From Mycobacterium sp. 852002-51163_SCH5372311 (GTDB lineage Bacteria > Actinomycetota > Actinomycetes > Mycobacteriales > Mycobacteriaceae), in assembly GCF_001667115.1 (NCBI RefSeq), contig NZ_LZIJ01000014.1, positions 1-64,000 on the forward strand: a stretch of 64,000 bases of DNA. The letters are read 5' to 3'. Positions within the stretch are counted from its first letter, which is position 1, and the number at the start of each line of letters is the position of its first letter. Below are positions 36,010 through 45,702 of this stretch, one piece after another. Both the position numbers and the translations under genes were made by a program. The notes below the pieces were generated by a model, which saw nothing but the letters and a program-made list of their open reading frames with translations, had not been told where the DNA came from and searched no databases.

Positions 36010-37161
36010 ATGGAGCAGGTTTGGGCGAACCGGGCGGCAAGTGCGGAAGCCGCCGTCACGCAACGACACCTGAAACGGCTGTGGGCGCTGCCGGGCACCC
36101 AGCTCGGGGTGGTGGCCTGGCCGTCGGACCGGAAAGACCGGCTGTTCGGCACCTGGCACTACTGGTGGCAGGCGCATCTGCTGGATTGTCTGATCGACGC
36201 GCAGCTGCGGGACCCGCAGCCGCAGCGACGGGTCAGGATCAATCGGCAGGTTCGATCCCACCGGCTGCGCAACAACTTCTCCTGGACGAACAACTACTAC
36301 GACGACATGGCCTGGCTGGCCTTGGCGCTCGAACGTGCCGCCCGAGTGGCCGGTGTCGAGCGGCGGCGCGCGCTACCCAAGCTCGCGGACCAGTTCATCA
36401 AGGCATGGGTGCCCGAGGACGGCGGCGGGATCCCGTGGCGTAAGCAAGACCAGTTTTTCAATGCTCCGGCCAATGGTCCGGCGGGCATCTTCCTCACGCG
36501 CTACGGCGACCGCCTGCAGCGCGCCGCCCAGATGGCCGACTGGATCGACCGCACGCTGATCGATCCGGAGACGCATCTGGTGTTCGACGGCATCAAGGGC
36601 GGTTCGCTGGTCCGCGCGCAGTACACCTACTGCCAGGGCGTGGTGCTCGGGTTGGAAACCGAGCTTGCCGCACGGACCGGCGATCAGCGGCATGCGGAAC
36701 GCGTGCACCGGTTGGTCAAGGCCGTTAACGAGCACATGGCGCCGTCGGGCGTGCTGCAGGGCGCCGGCGGCGGCGACGGCGGCTTGTTCGCGGGCGTCAC
36801 CGCCCGATACCTCGCGCTGGTCGCCACCGCACTACCCGGCGACTCCGACGACGATGTTTCGGCCCGGCGCAGTGCCGGCGCGCTGGTGCTCTCGTCGGCG
36901 AAGTCCGCGTGGGACTACCGGCAAACGATCGACGGGTTGCCCGTCTTCGGCGCGTTCTGGGATCGCGACGCGGAGCTGCCCAGCGCGGCCGGTCAGCGCG
37001 CGCAGTTCGTCGCAGGTGCCGTCAATGCGTCCGAGGTCCCGGAACGGGACCTGTCGGTGCAGCTTTCCGGGTGGATGTTGATGGAGGCCGCCCACAGCGT
37101 CGCGGTGCTCGACCACGAAGCGGACGGATCCGATGATGCCGGCGAGCCACTACTCGGTTAA
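36010..37161 (+). CDS. GH76-family glycosidase-like protein (Rv0365c type)
   Basis: A 383-residue (alpha/alpha)6-barrel protein of the GH76 group. The catalytic Asp pair is in NNYYDDMAWLALALER (about residues 97-112), and Trp/aromatic residues line the presumed groove (GTWHYWWQAHLLD, about 50-62; YTYCQGVVLG, about 206-215). GH76 members are endo-alpha-1,6-mannanases. In mycobacteria the plausible substrates are mannan-type glycolipids, but no signal peptide is seen, so the protein would act inside the cell. Its 3' end overlaps the convergent DedA gene by 12 bp. Confidence 0.8.
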   Translation: MEQVWANRAASAEAAVTQRHLKRLWALPGTQLGVVAWPSDRKDRLFGTWHYWWQAHLLDCLIDAQLRDPQPQRRVRINRQVRSHRLRNNFSWTNNYYDDMAWLALALERAARVAGVERRRALPKLADQFIKAWVPEDGGGIPWRKQDQFFNAPANGPAGIFLTRYGDRLQRAAQMADWIDRTLIDPETHLVFDGIKGGSLVRAQYTYCQGVVLGLETELAARTGDQRHAERVHRLVKAVNEHMAPSGVLQGAGGGDGGLFAGVTARYLALVATALPGDSDDDVSARRSAGALVLSSAKSAWDYRQTIDGLPVFGAFWDRDAELPSAAGQRAQFVAGAVNASEVPERDLSVQLSGWMLMEAAHSVAVLDHEADGSDDAGEPLLG

Positions 37162-37845
37162 GGCAGCCGGATCCGGGTCACCAGTCGACTCTGGCTTGGG
37201 TGCGCGGTGCCGGGACCGGTAGATCCGAACCGCCGAAATGAACGCAGGTAGCAGCGACACGAACAGGATGGCCAGGATGATCTTTTCCAGGTTGTGGTGG
37301 ACGAACGGCACGTTGCCCAGGAAGTAGCCCGCCAGCGTCGCACCCCCACCCCAGGCGATACCGCCGACGATGTCGAACCCCAGAAACACCGGATAGCGCA
37401 TGTAGGACACGCCCGCGACCACCGGCGTAAACGTCCGGATGAACGGTGCGAACCGGGCCAGGATGATCGCCCACGGGCCGTACTTCTCGAAGAAGGCGTG
37501 CGACTCGGTCACGTAGTGCTTCTTGAAGAACCGGGAATCTTCCTTCTTGAACAGCGCCGGGCCGATCCGGCGCCCGATGAAATATCCGGTCTGATCGCCC
37601 AGCACCGCGGCCACCGCCACGCAGGGTGCCAGGACCCAGATACTCGCCGGCGGGTCCGGGTGCGCGGCCAGCAGCCCGCCGGTGAACAACAGTGACTCGC
37701 CCGGCAGAAATGGAAACAGCAGGCCGGTCTCGATGAAGACGATGATGAGGATCCCGGGCAGCACCGCCGAGCCGAAGACACCATGGGCGCCCAACCAGTA
37801 CATCGGGTCGAGGATGTTGCCCAAGGCCACCACGGCGGTGCTCAT
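37150..37845 (-). CDS. DedA family membrane protein
   Basis: A 231-residue polytopic protein starting MSTAVVALGNILDPMYWLG at ATG 37845. The DedA/SNARE-associated signatures are FIETGLLFPFLPGESLLFTGG (about residues 38-58) with the key Glu and Gly residues, and RFAPFIRTFTPVVAG (about 143-157). DedA proteins are flippase-like transporters needed for membrane lipid homeostasis. The frame continues upstream to 38124 through the tandem repeat, but that part is not coding. Equivalent to Rv0364. Confidence 0.88.
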   Translation of the reverse strand: MSTAVVALGNILDPMYWLGAHGVFGSAVLPGILIIVFIETGLLFPFLPGESLLFTGGLLAAHPDPPASIWVLAPCVAVAAVLGDQTGYFIGRRIGPALFKKEDSRFFKKHYVTESHAFFEKYGPWAIILARFAPFIRTFTPVVAGVSYMRYPVFLGFDIVGGIAWGGGATLAGYFLGNVPFVHHNLEKIILAILFVSLLPAFISAVRIYRSRHRAPKPESTGDPDPAALTE

Positions 37846-37860
37846 GACCTCACAACATAC

Positions 37861-38037
37861 CGTCCTGAGGGTGGCGACCCGCTTCGCCCGGCTGCGCCGC
37901 GCTCGCGATCGCCACGGTCCTGAGGGTGGCGACCCGCATCGCGCGGCTGCGCCGCGCTCGCGATCGCCACGGTCCTGAGGGTGGCGACCCGCTTCGCCCG
38001 GCTGCGCCGCGCGGCTGCGCCGCGCTCGCGATCGCCA
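37861..38037. repeat. Three tandem copies of a ~55-bp GC-rich repeat
   Basis: Units start CGTCCTGAG or CGGTCCTGAG, continue with GGTGGCGACCCGC and end GATCGCCA: 37861-37914, 37915-37969 and 37970-38037. The third is 13 bp longer because GGCTGCGCCGCGC is duplicated inside it. The unit begins GGCGA and ends TCGCC, so each can fold on itself. It fills the gap between dedA and fba starts and must contain or flank both promoters. Same family at 41466 and 59273. Confidence 0.9.
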
Positions 38038-38111
38038 CGGGGTCCCACCGGGCTCGACACAACTCTGACTGTTGCGATACTGATGGGACCCAGCATTCAG
38101 GAGGAAGATCC

Positions 38112-39146
38112 ATGCCCATCGCAACGCCCGAGGTCTACGCCGAGATGCTGAAACGTGCCAAGGAGAATGCGTACGCCTTCCCGGCCATCAACTGCACCTC
38201 GTCGGAGACCATCAACGCAGCAATCAAAGGCTTCGCCGACGCCGGCAGCGACGGCATCGTCCAGTTCTCCACCGGGGGCGCGGAATTCGGCTCCGGGGTG
38301 GGTGTCAAGGACATGGTGACCGGCGCGCTGGCGCTGGCCGAGTTCGCCCACATCATCGCGGCCAAATACCCGGTCAACGTCGCGCTGCACACCGACCACT
38401 GCCCCAAGGACAAGCTCGACAGCTACGTCCGCCCGCTGCTGGCGATCTCATCCGAGCGCGTTTCAGCTGGCAAGAATCCGCTGTTCCAGTCGCACATGTG
38501 GGACGGGTCCGCGGTGCCGATCGACGAGAACCTCGAGATCGCGCAGGAGTTGCTCAAAGAAGCCGCGGCCGCCAAGATCATCCTCGAAATCGAGATCGGC
38601 GTGGTAGGCGGCGAAGAAGACGGCGTCGCCCACGAGATAAACGACAAGCTCTACACCACGCCGGACGACTTCGAGAAAACCATCGACGCCCTCGGCCACG
38701 GCGAGCACGGCAAGTACCTGCTGGCCGCGACATTCGGCAACGTCCACGGCGTCTACAAGCCCGGCAATGTGAAGCTGCGCCCCGACATCCTGGCCCAGGG
38801 GCAGAAGGTGGCGGCGGCCAAACTCGGACTGTCCGATGATGCCAAGCCCTTCGATTTCGTCTTCCATGGCGGTTCTGGCTCGGAGAAGTCGGAGATCGAG
38901 GAGGCCCTGCGTTACGGCGTGGTCAAGATGAACGTCGACACCGATACGCAGTACGCGTTCACCCGTCCGATCGTCGGTCACATGTTCACCAATTACGACG
39001 GTGTACTCAAAGTCGACGGAGAAGTGGGCGCCAAGAAGGTGTATGACCCACGCAGCTACCTGAAGAAGGCGGAAGCCGGGATGGCCGAGCGGGTGGTGGA
39101 GGCCTGCAACGACCTGCACTGCGCCGGAAAGGCGTTGTCGGGCTAA
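38112..39146 (+). CDS. fba: Fructose-1,6-bisphosphate aldolase, class II
   Basis: A 344-residue zinc-dependent glycolytic/gluconeogenic aldolase. The zinc and substrate residues are in ALHTDHCPKDKL (about residues 94-105), EIEIGVVGGEEDG (about 163-175), FGNVHGVYKPG and FVFHGGSGSEKSEI (about 249-262). ATG 38112 follows AGGAGGA at 38099-38105; the upstream in-frame extension consists of the tandem repeat. Equivalent to Rv0363c. A strong hairpin follows. Confidence 0.96.
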   Translation: MPIATPEVYAEMLKRAKENAYAFPAINCTSSETINAAIKGFADAGSDGIVQFSTGGAEFGSGVGVKDMVTGALALAEFAHIIAAKYPVNVALHTDHCPKDKLDSYVRPLLAISSERVSAGKNPLFQSHMWDGSAVPIDENLEIAQELLKEAAAAKIILEIEIGVVGGEEDGVAHEINDKLYTTPDDFEKTIDALGHGEHGKYLLAATFGNVHGVYKPGNVKLRPDILAQGQKVAAAKLGLSDDAKPFDFVFHGGSGSEKSEIEEALRYGVVKMNVDTDTQYAFTRPIVGHMFTNYDGVLKVDGEVGAKKVYDPRSYLKKAEAGMAERVVEACNDLHCAGKALSG

Positions 39147-39152
39147 CTCCCG

Positions 39153-39213
39153 CGCCGAACGTGCGCTCAGGGCGGAAAATCGCGAAAAACCCGCCCTCAG
39201 AACACGTTCGGCG
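39153..39213 (+). terminator. Hairpin after fba with CGCGA centre
   Basis: Outer arms CGCCGAACGTG (39153-39163) and CACGTTCGGCG (39203-39213), inner arms AGGGCGG (39169-39175) and CCGCCCT (39191-39197), loop AAAATCGCGAAAAAC. The inner part GGGCGGAAAATCGCGA recalls the centre of the 20-bp arrays. Lies 7 bp after the fba stop. Confidence 0.7.
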
Positions 39214-39267
39214 AAGCGTGGCGGACAGGCCGCCTGAGGCGAAGCGTGGCAGAGAGCCCGCCCAACC

Positions 39268-40107
39268 CTAGCCGCTGGGGGACTGGCAGACCTTCCACTG
39301 ATCGTCGCGGAACTGCAGGTCGATGCTGCGCGTCGAGCGGACCTGCGGGTCGTAGGCCATGAAGGTAGTTACGTTGGCCTCGGCGTGCTGGCCGTTGACG
39401 GCGACCTGGTCGATGGTGTCGATCACCGGAATCTGTTTGGCCGCCGCCACCCGGTGATAGGTCTCCTGCCATGCGCGCTCGTCGTAGTCCACGTAGCTGT
39501 CCCGGGTGGTGCCACAGGTGATGCTGCGCAGCGTTGCCAGGTCGCCGGCCTGCAGCGCAGTTTCGAGCTGCCGGATCGTTTGTCGCACCCGGTCTTCCTG
39601 CGAGGCTTTCGGGTGATGCATACGGGTCAGCAATACAGTGAGCAGGACCGCGATCGCCGTCAGCGCCAAGACGATGACGATGATCGCCAGCACCCAACCC
39701 AGCTTCTGGTTCCTGGATGCCGGCGCCTTTGCCCCGTCGCGGGCCGGAATCGACTGCGGTACAGCAGTTTTGGGGGGCAACCCCTGGACTGGTGGTGCCG
39801 GCTGCCCCGGGGGCTGGGAGCCTGACGGGGACTTAGGGATGACCTCGGTCTCGGCGTCCGGGCCGGTCACGATGATCGCCGTCTCGTTGGCATCGAAGCC
39901 AGGGGCGGTGAAGCGGCGTTCGCGCAGGAGTTCCGGACTGGTCTCCGAATCCTGGTCGGGTTCGCCCTTGTTTATGACGACGGTTTCGGCGTCGCTGGGC
40001 ATCGAAGGGTCTTCGCCAGGTCCTGCTCCACGGCCAGCGCCGCGCTCACCGGCGGGGTCGCCAGGGTTCGGCGGGCCACCGCGATCGGGCTGGGGTTTGT
40101 CAGCCAT
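39268..40107 (-). CDS. Membrane protein with acidic head and exported Rv0361-like domain
   Basis: A 279-residue protein from ATG 40107 (MADKPQPDRGGPPNPGDPAG). The first ~135 residues are disordered and acidic with Pro-rich pieces. One membrane helix (LGWVLAIIVIVLALTAIAVLL, about 136-156) is followed by an outside domain of ~115 residues with TIRQLETALQAGDLATLRS and an ITCGTT cysteine, of NTF2-like appearance. The pattern fits Rv0361. A leaderless -10 box precedes it. Confidence 0.75.
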   Translation of the reverse strand: MADKPQPDRGGPPNPGDPAGERGAGRGAGPGEDPSMPSDAETVVINKGEPDQDSETSPELLRERRFTAPGFDANETAIIVTGPDAETEVIPKSPSGSQPPGQPAPPVQGLPPKTAVPQSIPARDGAKAPASRNQKLGWVLAIIVIVLALTAIAVLLTVLLTRMHHPKASQEDRVRQTIRQLETALQAGDLATLRSITCGTTRDSYVDYDERAWQETYHRVAAAKQIPVIDTIDQVAVNGQHAEANVTTFMAYDPQVRSTRSIDLQFRDDQWKVCQSPSG

Positions 40108-40114
40108 GGGCGAT

Positions 40115-40120
40115 AGCTTA
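40115..40120 (-). promoter_or_regulatory. Leaderless -10 box of the Rv0361-like gene
   Basis: Minus-strand TAAGCT, 7 nt before ATG 40107. It supports this start over the upstream in-frame codon at 40146. Confidence 0.45.
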
Positions 40121-40188
40121 GCGACCGCATCGCCGGTTCGGGGCATGCGAGCTAGGGCGTCGGCAAACCCAGCGGCAAAATAGAACGC

Positions 40189-40602
40189 ATGACGCCGATG
40201 GGTGATCTTTTAGGACCTGATCCGATCCTGCTACCTGGTGACACCGAGGCTGAGGCGGAACTGCTCGCCAACGAAAACCCGGGCATCGTTGCCGCCGCAC
40301 ATCCGTCGGCGTCGGTGGCCTGGGCTGCACTCGCCGAGGAGGCTCTGGCCGACGACAAGGCCATCACGGCCTATGCCTACGCCCGCACCGGCTACCACCG
40401 CGGCCTGGACCAGCTGCGCCGCAACGGCTGGAAGGGTTTCGGTCCGGTGCCCTACTCGCACGAGCCCAACCGCGGCTTCCTGCGATGTGTGGCCGCGCTG
40501 GCGCGCGCCGCCGACGCCATCGGCGAGACCGACGAGTACGCACGATGCGTGGATCTGCTCGACGACTGCGACCCGGCGGCCCGCTCCGCGCTGGGACTCT
40601 AA
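40189..40602 (+). CDS. DUF3151 protein (Rv0360c type)
   Basis: A 137-residue soluble protein with SASVAWAALAEEALADDKAI and YAYARTGYHRGLDQLRRNGW (about residues 59-78), then GFGPVPYSHEPNRGFLRC, which are the DUF3151 blocks. The all-helical TPR-like appearance suggests protein binding. A second in-frame ATG at 40198 is also a reasonable start. The 3' end overlaps the convergent cation transporter by 4 bp. Function unknown. Confidence 0.82.
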   Translation: MTPMGDLLGPDPILLPGDTEAEAELLANENPGIVAAAHPSASVAWAALAEEALADDKAITAYAYARTGYHRGLDQLRRNGWKGFGPVPYSHEPNRGFLRCVAALARAADAIGETDEYARCVDLLDDCDPAARSALGL

Positions 40603-41606
40603 AAGCTTTCTGCGCAACCGCCGCCGTCCGGGCGCTCGATCTGGACCGTGGCGTGGTCTAGCCCGCGAGCCGACAGCACCGCACGCGCGTCCTGCAGTAT
40701 CCGCCCGGAATTCCCGTTGCTGGTCAGGTGCACGGTGCACATGTCCATCCCCGGTGACAGCGTCCACACGTGCAGGTCGTGCACCTCGCTGACGCCGTCG
40801 ACAGTGCCCAGCGCCGCCCGTAGCTCCTCGACGTCGATGTGGGTGGGCGACGCCTCGGACAGGATCCGCAGTGCTTCGCGGGCCAGAGAGACCGCCCGCG
40901 GCAGCACCCACAGCGCGACCAGCACCGCTACCACCACGTCGGCGTAGGGCCAGTGCGTCGTGATGGTGACGACGCCGGCGATCAGCACGCCGATGCTGCC
41001 CACGGTGTCGGCCACGACTTCCATGTAGGCGCCCTTGACGGCCAGGCTGTCGGTTGCGTGGGAACGCAGCAGCAGCGCGACAGCGAAGTTGGCCGCCAGG
41101 CCGGCCAGCGCCACCACGACCATCGGCACGCCCGGGATTGACGGCGCTGCACTGAGCCGCCGGACGGCCTCGTAGAGGATGAAGGTCGCGACCCCGATCA
41201 GCAGCGCGGCGTTGGCGACCGCGGTGAACACCTCGGCGCGATGCCAGCCATATGTTCGGGCGGGCGATGTGCTGCCCCTACGGGCCAGCACCACGGCGGC
41301 CAGGCCCATGAACACCGCCACCACGTCGGTCAGCATGTGCCCGGCGTCGGCCAGCAGCGCGATCGAGTTGATCAGCACCGCGGTGATCAGCTCCACGACG
41401 AAGAACGCCGCCAGGATCGCGGCGGCCATGATCATGCGCGGAATCATCCGAGACGCGCTGGCCTCGGATTGCGGCGGCGACCCGCTTCGCCCGGCTGCGC
41501 CGCGCTTGCGATCGCCGCGGGATTGCGGCGGCGACCCGCTTCGCCCGGCTGCGCCGCGCTTGCGATCGCCGCGGGATTGCGGCGAATGACTGTGGCCGGC
41601 GCCCAT
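40599..41606 (-). CDS. Cation diffusion facilitator (CDF) efflux transporter with repeat-encoded insertion
   Basis: A 335-residue zinc/cobalt-type antiporter. After MGAGHSHSPQ come two identical 18-residue units (SRGDRKRGAAGRSGSPPQ, residues 11-46), read from the intergenic repeat family. Six membrane helices follow, with the metal site LLADAGHMLTDVVAVF in helix 2, ADTVGSIGVL in helix 5 and a C-terminal cytoplasmic domain ending in DGGGCAESF. ATG 41606 is chosen; the frame upstream is antisense to the protease. A palindromic operator covers the -10. Confidence 0.82.
   Translation of the reverse strand: MGAGHSHSPQSRGDRKRGAAGRSGSPPQSRGDRKRGAAGRSGSPPQSEASASRMIPRMIMAAAILAAFFVVELITAVLINSIALLADAGHMLTDVVAVFMGLAAVVLARRGSTSPARTYGWHRAEVFTAVANAALLIGVATFILYEAVRRLSAAPSIPGVPMVVVALAGLAANFAVALLLRSHATDSLAVKGAYMEVVADTVGSIGVLIAGVVTITTHWPYADVVVAVLVALWVLPRAVSLAREALRILSEASPTHIDVEELRAALGTVDGVSEVHDLHVWTLSPGMDMCTVHLTSNGNSGRILQDARAVLSARGLDHATVQIERPDGGGCAESF
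41466..41584. repeat. Two perfect 54-bp tandem repeats inside the CDF gene
   Basis: 41466-41519 and 41520-41573 are identical, followed by a partial third copy GGATTGCGGCG. The core is the same as at 37861 and 59273 (GGCGACCCGCTTCGCCCGGC and so on). 54 bp is a multiple of three, so the reading frame of the transporter is kept. Confidence 0.9.
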
Positions 41607-41613
41607 GGCGAGA

Positions 41614-41639
41614 AATATATGCGTGTTAGCGCATATATT
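41614..41639. promoter_or_regulatory. Palindromic operator over the CDF transporter -10 box
   Basis: AATATATGCG-N6-CGCATATATT is a perfect 10-6-10 inverted repeat, 7 nt upstream of ATG 41606. The minus-strand -10 TATATT (41614-41619) lies inside its arm. The pattern is like metal-sensor sites of the ArsR/SmtB family. The cognate repressor is not in the window. Confidence 0.72.
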
Positions 41640-41646
41640 GCAAGGC

Positions 41647-42426
41647 TCAGATCCAGCGGCTCCAGAACCGGGTAAGCGCATCCCCGCTGCCCGCCAGAAT
41701 GTGCGGCACGCCGGAGAAGTCGAAGAGCCACCCCACAACCTCGAACAACCACCGGTTCAGACCCGGCGCGAAGAGAAGGAGCAGCAGAATGAACACGCCG
41801 AACTGCTTGGCGGGTGCCAGGGTGCGCTGCATATCGGGACTCAGGTGCGGCTCCAGCGCGTCGTAGCCATCCAGGCCCGGGATGGGCAGCAGGTTCAGCA
41901 CCACGGCCATGATCTGCAGAAACCCCAGAAACGCCAGCCCCGCCCACAGCACCCAGTGGTCGATATCGAAGAACAGTCGGGTGGCCGTCAGCAGCAGTAC
42001 CGCCAGCACCAGGTTGGCCGCCGGCCCCGCCAAGCTGACCAGGGTGCGACGGGCGGGCGTCATAGAAGCGGTCTGCAGATATACCGCGGCGCCCGGCAGG
42101 CCGATCCCGCCCAGTGCGATGAACACCATCGGCAGCACCAGCGACAGCCCGACATGGCTGTAGCGCCGCGGATCCAGCGTCAGGTAGCCGCGGACCGCGG
42201 CGTCGTGGTCGCCGAATCGCCAGGCCGTGTAGGCGTGCCCGAATTCGTGCAGGCACAGCGACACCAACCAGCCGGCGATAACCAATATGAACACCCCGGC
42301 GTAGGACAGCGGCCGCACGCTCGCGCCGGCCAGCCAGGCCAGCACGCCCCCGACGGCGGTCAAACCGACCAGGGCCAGAAAGATCGGGCTAGGCCGCACC
42401 GATCCGTGCACCCTGGGGAAGCTCAC
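41647..42426 (-). CDS. M50 site-2-type membrane protease (Rv0359 type)
   Basis: A 259-residue intramembrane zinc protease. The metal site is LHEFGHAYTAW (HExxH, about residues 59-69), and the third ligand is in NLLPIPGLDGYDAL (about 175-188). Five to six membrane helices are visible. No PDZ domain is present, so it belongs to the short M50 group. Substrates are unknown. It matches Rv0359 in type and neighbourhood. The stop lies only 8 bp from the operator of the next gene. Confidence 0.87.
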   Translation of the reverse strand: MSFPRVHGSVRPSPIFLALVGLTAVGGVLAWLAGASVRPLSYAGVFILVIAGWLVSLCLHEFGHAYTAWRFGDHDAAVRGYLTLDPRRYSHVGLSLVLPMVFIALGGIGLPGAAVYLQTASMTPARRTLVSLAGPAANLVLAVLLLTATRLFFDIDHWVLWAGLAFLGFLQIMAVVLNLLPIPGLDGYDALEPHLSPDMQRTLAPAKQFGVFILLLLLFAPGLNRWLFEVVGWLFDFSGVPHILAGSGDALTRFWSRWI

Positions 42427-42435
42427 CGATCGAAA

Positions 42436-42837
42436 CTACCGGACCAGCGTGACTCCGGTCCTAACTCCGCGCCGCCGTTCTGGGCGTAATGCCCAGGAGG
42501 CAACCGTAAGCCCCACGAGTATCAGGGGACCCACCAGCGTTTTGCTGTCATCGCCGACCCAGATGTGGGAAGCCGTCGCTCCCGTGTAGATAAACATCAG
42601 CCCCGCGTATGCCCACTCCTTGATCAGGGGGAGGCGCGGCGCCAAAAGGACCAGCCCGGCCGACACGTAGCAGACACCGAGGATGGTCATGAAGTAGGGC
42701 GGATATCCCAGATGTGTCACGACACCCTTGAACGGCTGCAACTGCAAGGCGCCCATCACGCCGCCCACAAAACACTCGGCGGCGAGCAGGCCAGTTGCCG
42801 CCCAATAGGCGACCACACGGACTCGTGAAGATGGCAT
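42436..42837 (-). CDS. DoxX-like membrane protein
   Basis: A 133-residue protein with four membrane helices. GVMGALQLQPFKGVVTHLGYPPYF (about residues 26-49), LLAPRLPLIKEWAYAGLMF and the small-residue packing pattern are typical of the DoxX-like group. Such proteins are linked to redox homeostasis in mycobacteria, but no activity can be inferred here. It lies 33 bp after the Rv0358-like gene and 9 bp before the M50 protease gene. Confidence 0.78.
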   Translation of the reverse strand: MPSSRVRVVAYWAATGLLAAECFVGGVMGALQLQPFKGVVTHLGYPPYFMTILGVCYVSAGLVLLAPRLPLIKEWAYAGLMFIYTGATASHIWVGDDSKTLVGPLILVGLTVASWALRPERRRGVRTGVTLVR

Positions 42838-42870
42838 AAAACCTCGACACTGTGCCGACCCGAAATGTGA

Positions 42871-43539
42871 CTACCGGACCAACAGCCAGCCCTCCACGTG
42901 GCGATAGAACGTCGACCGGCGAGCCGTGCGGGCAGCCGGGACCCCGTCACGGACCACGATGACGCCGGTAGTGCCCAGCTGCGCCGCGCGTCCGCTCACC
43001 CAGCGGCGCCATGGCCGATAAAGCGCGGCGCGCAGGCCCGGCACCGCCAGCGTCGGCTCGATCCACACCTCGGTGACGTCGCCGTCGAACAGCACCTTGT
43101 CGTCCACCACCGCCTCGCCATGCACCGACCGCGCGTCCTGCGGCGGTAGCCAGCGGGCCCGGCCCACGATCACCGAACCGGTCTCGTCGCGGATCAGCGG
43201 CACCCGCCGGGCAGAGCCGCGCCGAGCCCGCCGTGCCGCGCGGCGGCCGGCCGGCAGCCGGTAGGTGCGGGTTGCCCTGGTGCGCCGGCGCGGCACGTAA
43301 GCCACTTCGACGTCCAGCCGGTCGGCGCGCAGTAGTCGGGTGAGGACGCCGGCCAGCTCGGCGTCGTTGCCGACCACGACCAATCGTCGGGATGGCGGCA
43401 GGTCGATGTCGAAGGAGTCGAGCCGATGCGTGGGCAGGCCGGCGAGCGGACGGGGTGCCGATCGATCACCGAACAGCAGGACCGCCATGCTTGGGGTGTT
43501 ATCGGCCGTGTTCACCCCAAAATTCATGGCTCCTCGCAA
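42871..43539 (-). CDS. Hypothetical protein (Rv0358 type)
   Basis: Up to 222 residues. An N-terminal part with MAVLLFGDRSAPRP and RRLVVVGNDAELAGVLTRLL looks like a nucleotide-type Rossmann half. A very basic segment (RRAARRARRGSARRV, about residues 98-112) follows, then a C-terminal beta-rich domain. Starts at ATG 43527 or ATG 43500 are also possible. The neighbourhood (purA divergent, M50 protease downstream) matches Rv0358. The function is unknown; a link to the lipid-kinase fold is only a guess. Confidence 0.72.
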   Translation of the reverse strand: MRGAMNFGVNTADNTPSMAVLLFGDRSAPRPLAGLPTHRLDSFDIDLPPSRRLVVVGNDAELAGVLTRLLRADRLDVEVAYVPRRRTRATRTYRLPAGRRAARRARRGSARRVPLIRDETGSVIVGRARWLPPQDARSVHGEAVVDDKVLFDGDVTEVWIEPTLAVPGLRAALYRPWRRWVSGRAAQLGTTGVIVVRDGVPAARTARRSTFYRHVEGWLLVR

Positions 43540-43598
43540 AGTGCTGGGTAGGGTAGGTCACCGGCTGGACCACAATAAGCAGGCGTAAACAGGCCTAA

Positions 43599-45562
<1,964 letters not shown>

Positions 45563-45582
45563 GTCCGCGTTACCCGTCCTCG

Positions 45583-45640
45583 CGAGCGTGCGCAGATGTA
45601 CACCCGTTTACGGCGCGTCGTGTACAAACACGCACTCTCG
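45583..45640 (+). terminator. Hairpin after the thioesterase gene
   Basis: Imperfect long stem: left arm CGAGCGTGCG...GTACAC, right arm GTGTAC...CACGCACTCTCG. The 5' arm shares CGAGCGTG with the clpB hairpin. It lies 21 bp after the stop and near the right-hand inversion junction. Confidence 0.55.
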
Positions 45641-45689
45641 GCGGGAGGGAACCGAATAACGGCCCAGGTGATACCGCCCGAATCGCCCT

Positions 45690-45695
45690 TATCCT
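45690..45695 (+). promoter_or_regulatory. Leaderless -10 box of the PurT-like gene (TATCCT)
   Basis: TATCCT with 7 nt to GTG 45703. Confidence 0.45.
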
Positions 45696-45702
45696 GGAAT
45701 GC

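Noticed and set aside
37846..38124. N-terminal extension of the DedA protein
   Set aside because: It would be encoded entirely by the tandem repeat and lacks features of DedA; ATG 37845 fits family length.
41607..41738. N-terminal extension of the CDF transporter
   Set aside because: Overlaps the palindromic operator and the M50 protease gene; ATG 41606 has a -10 at the right distance.
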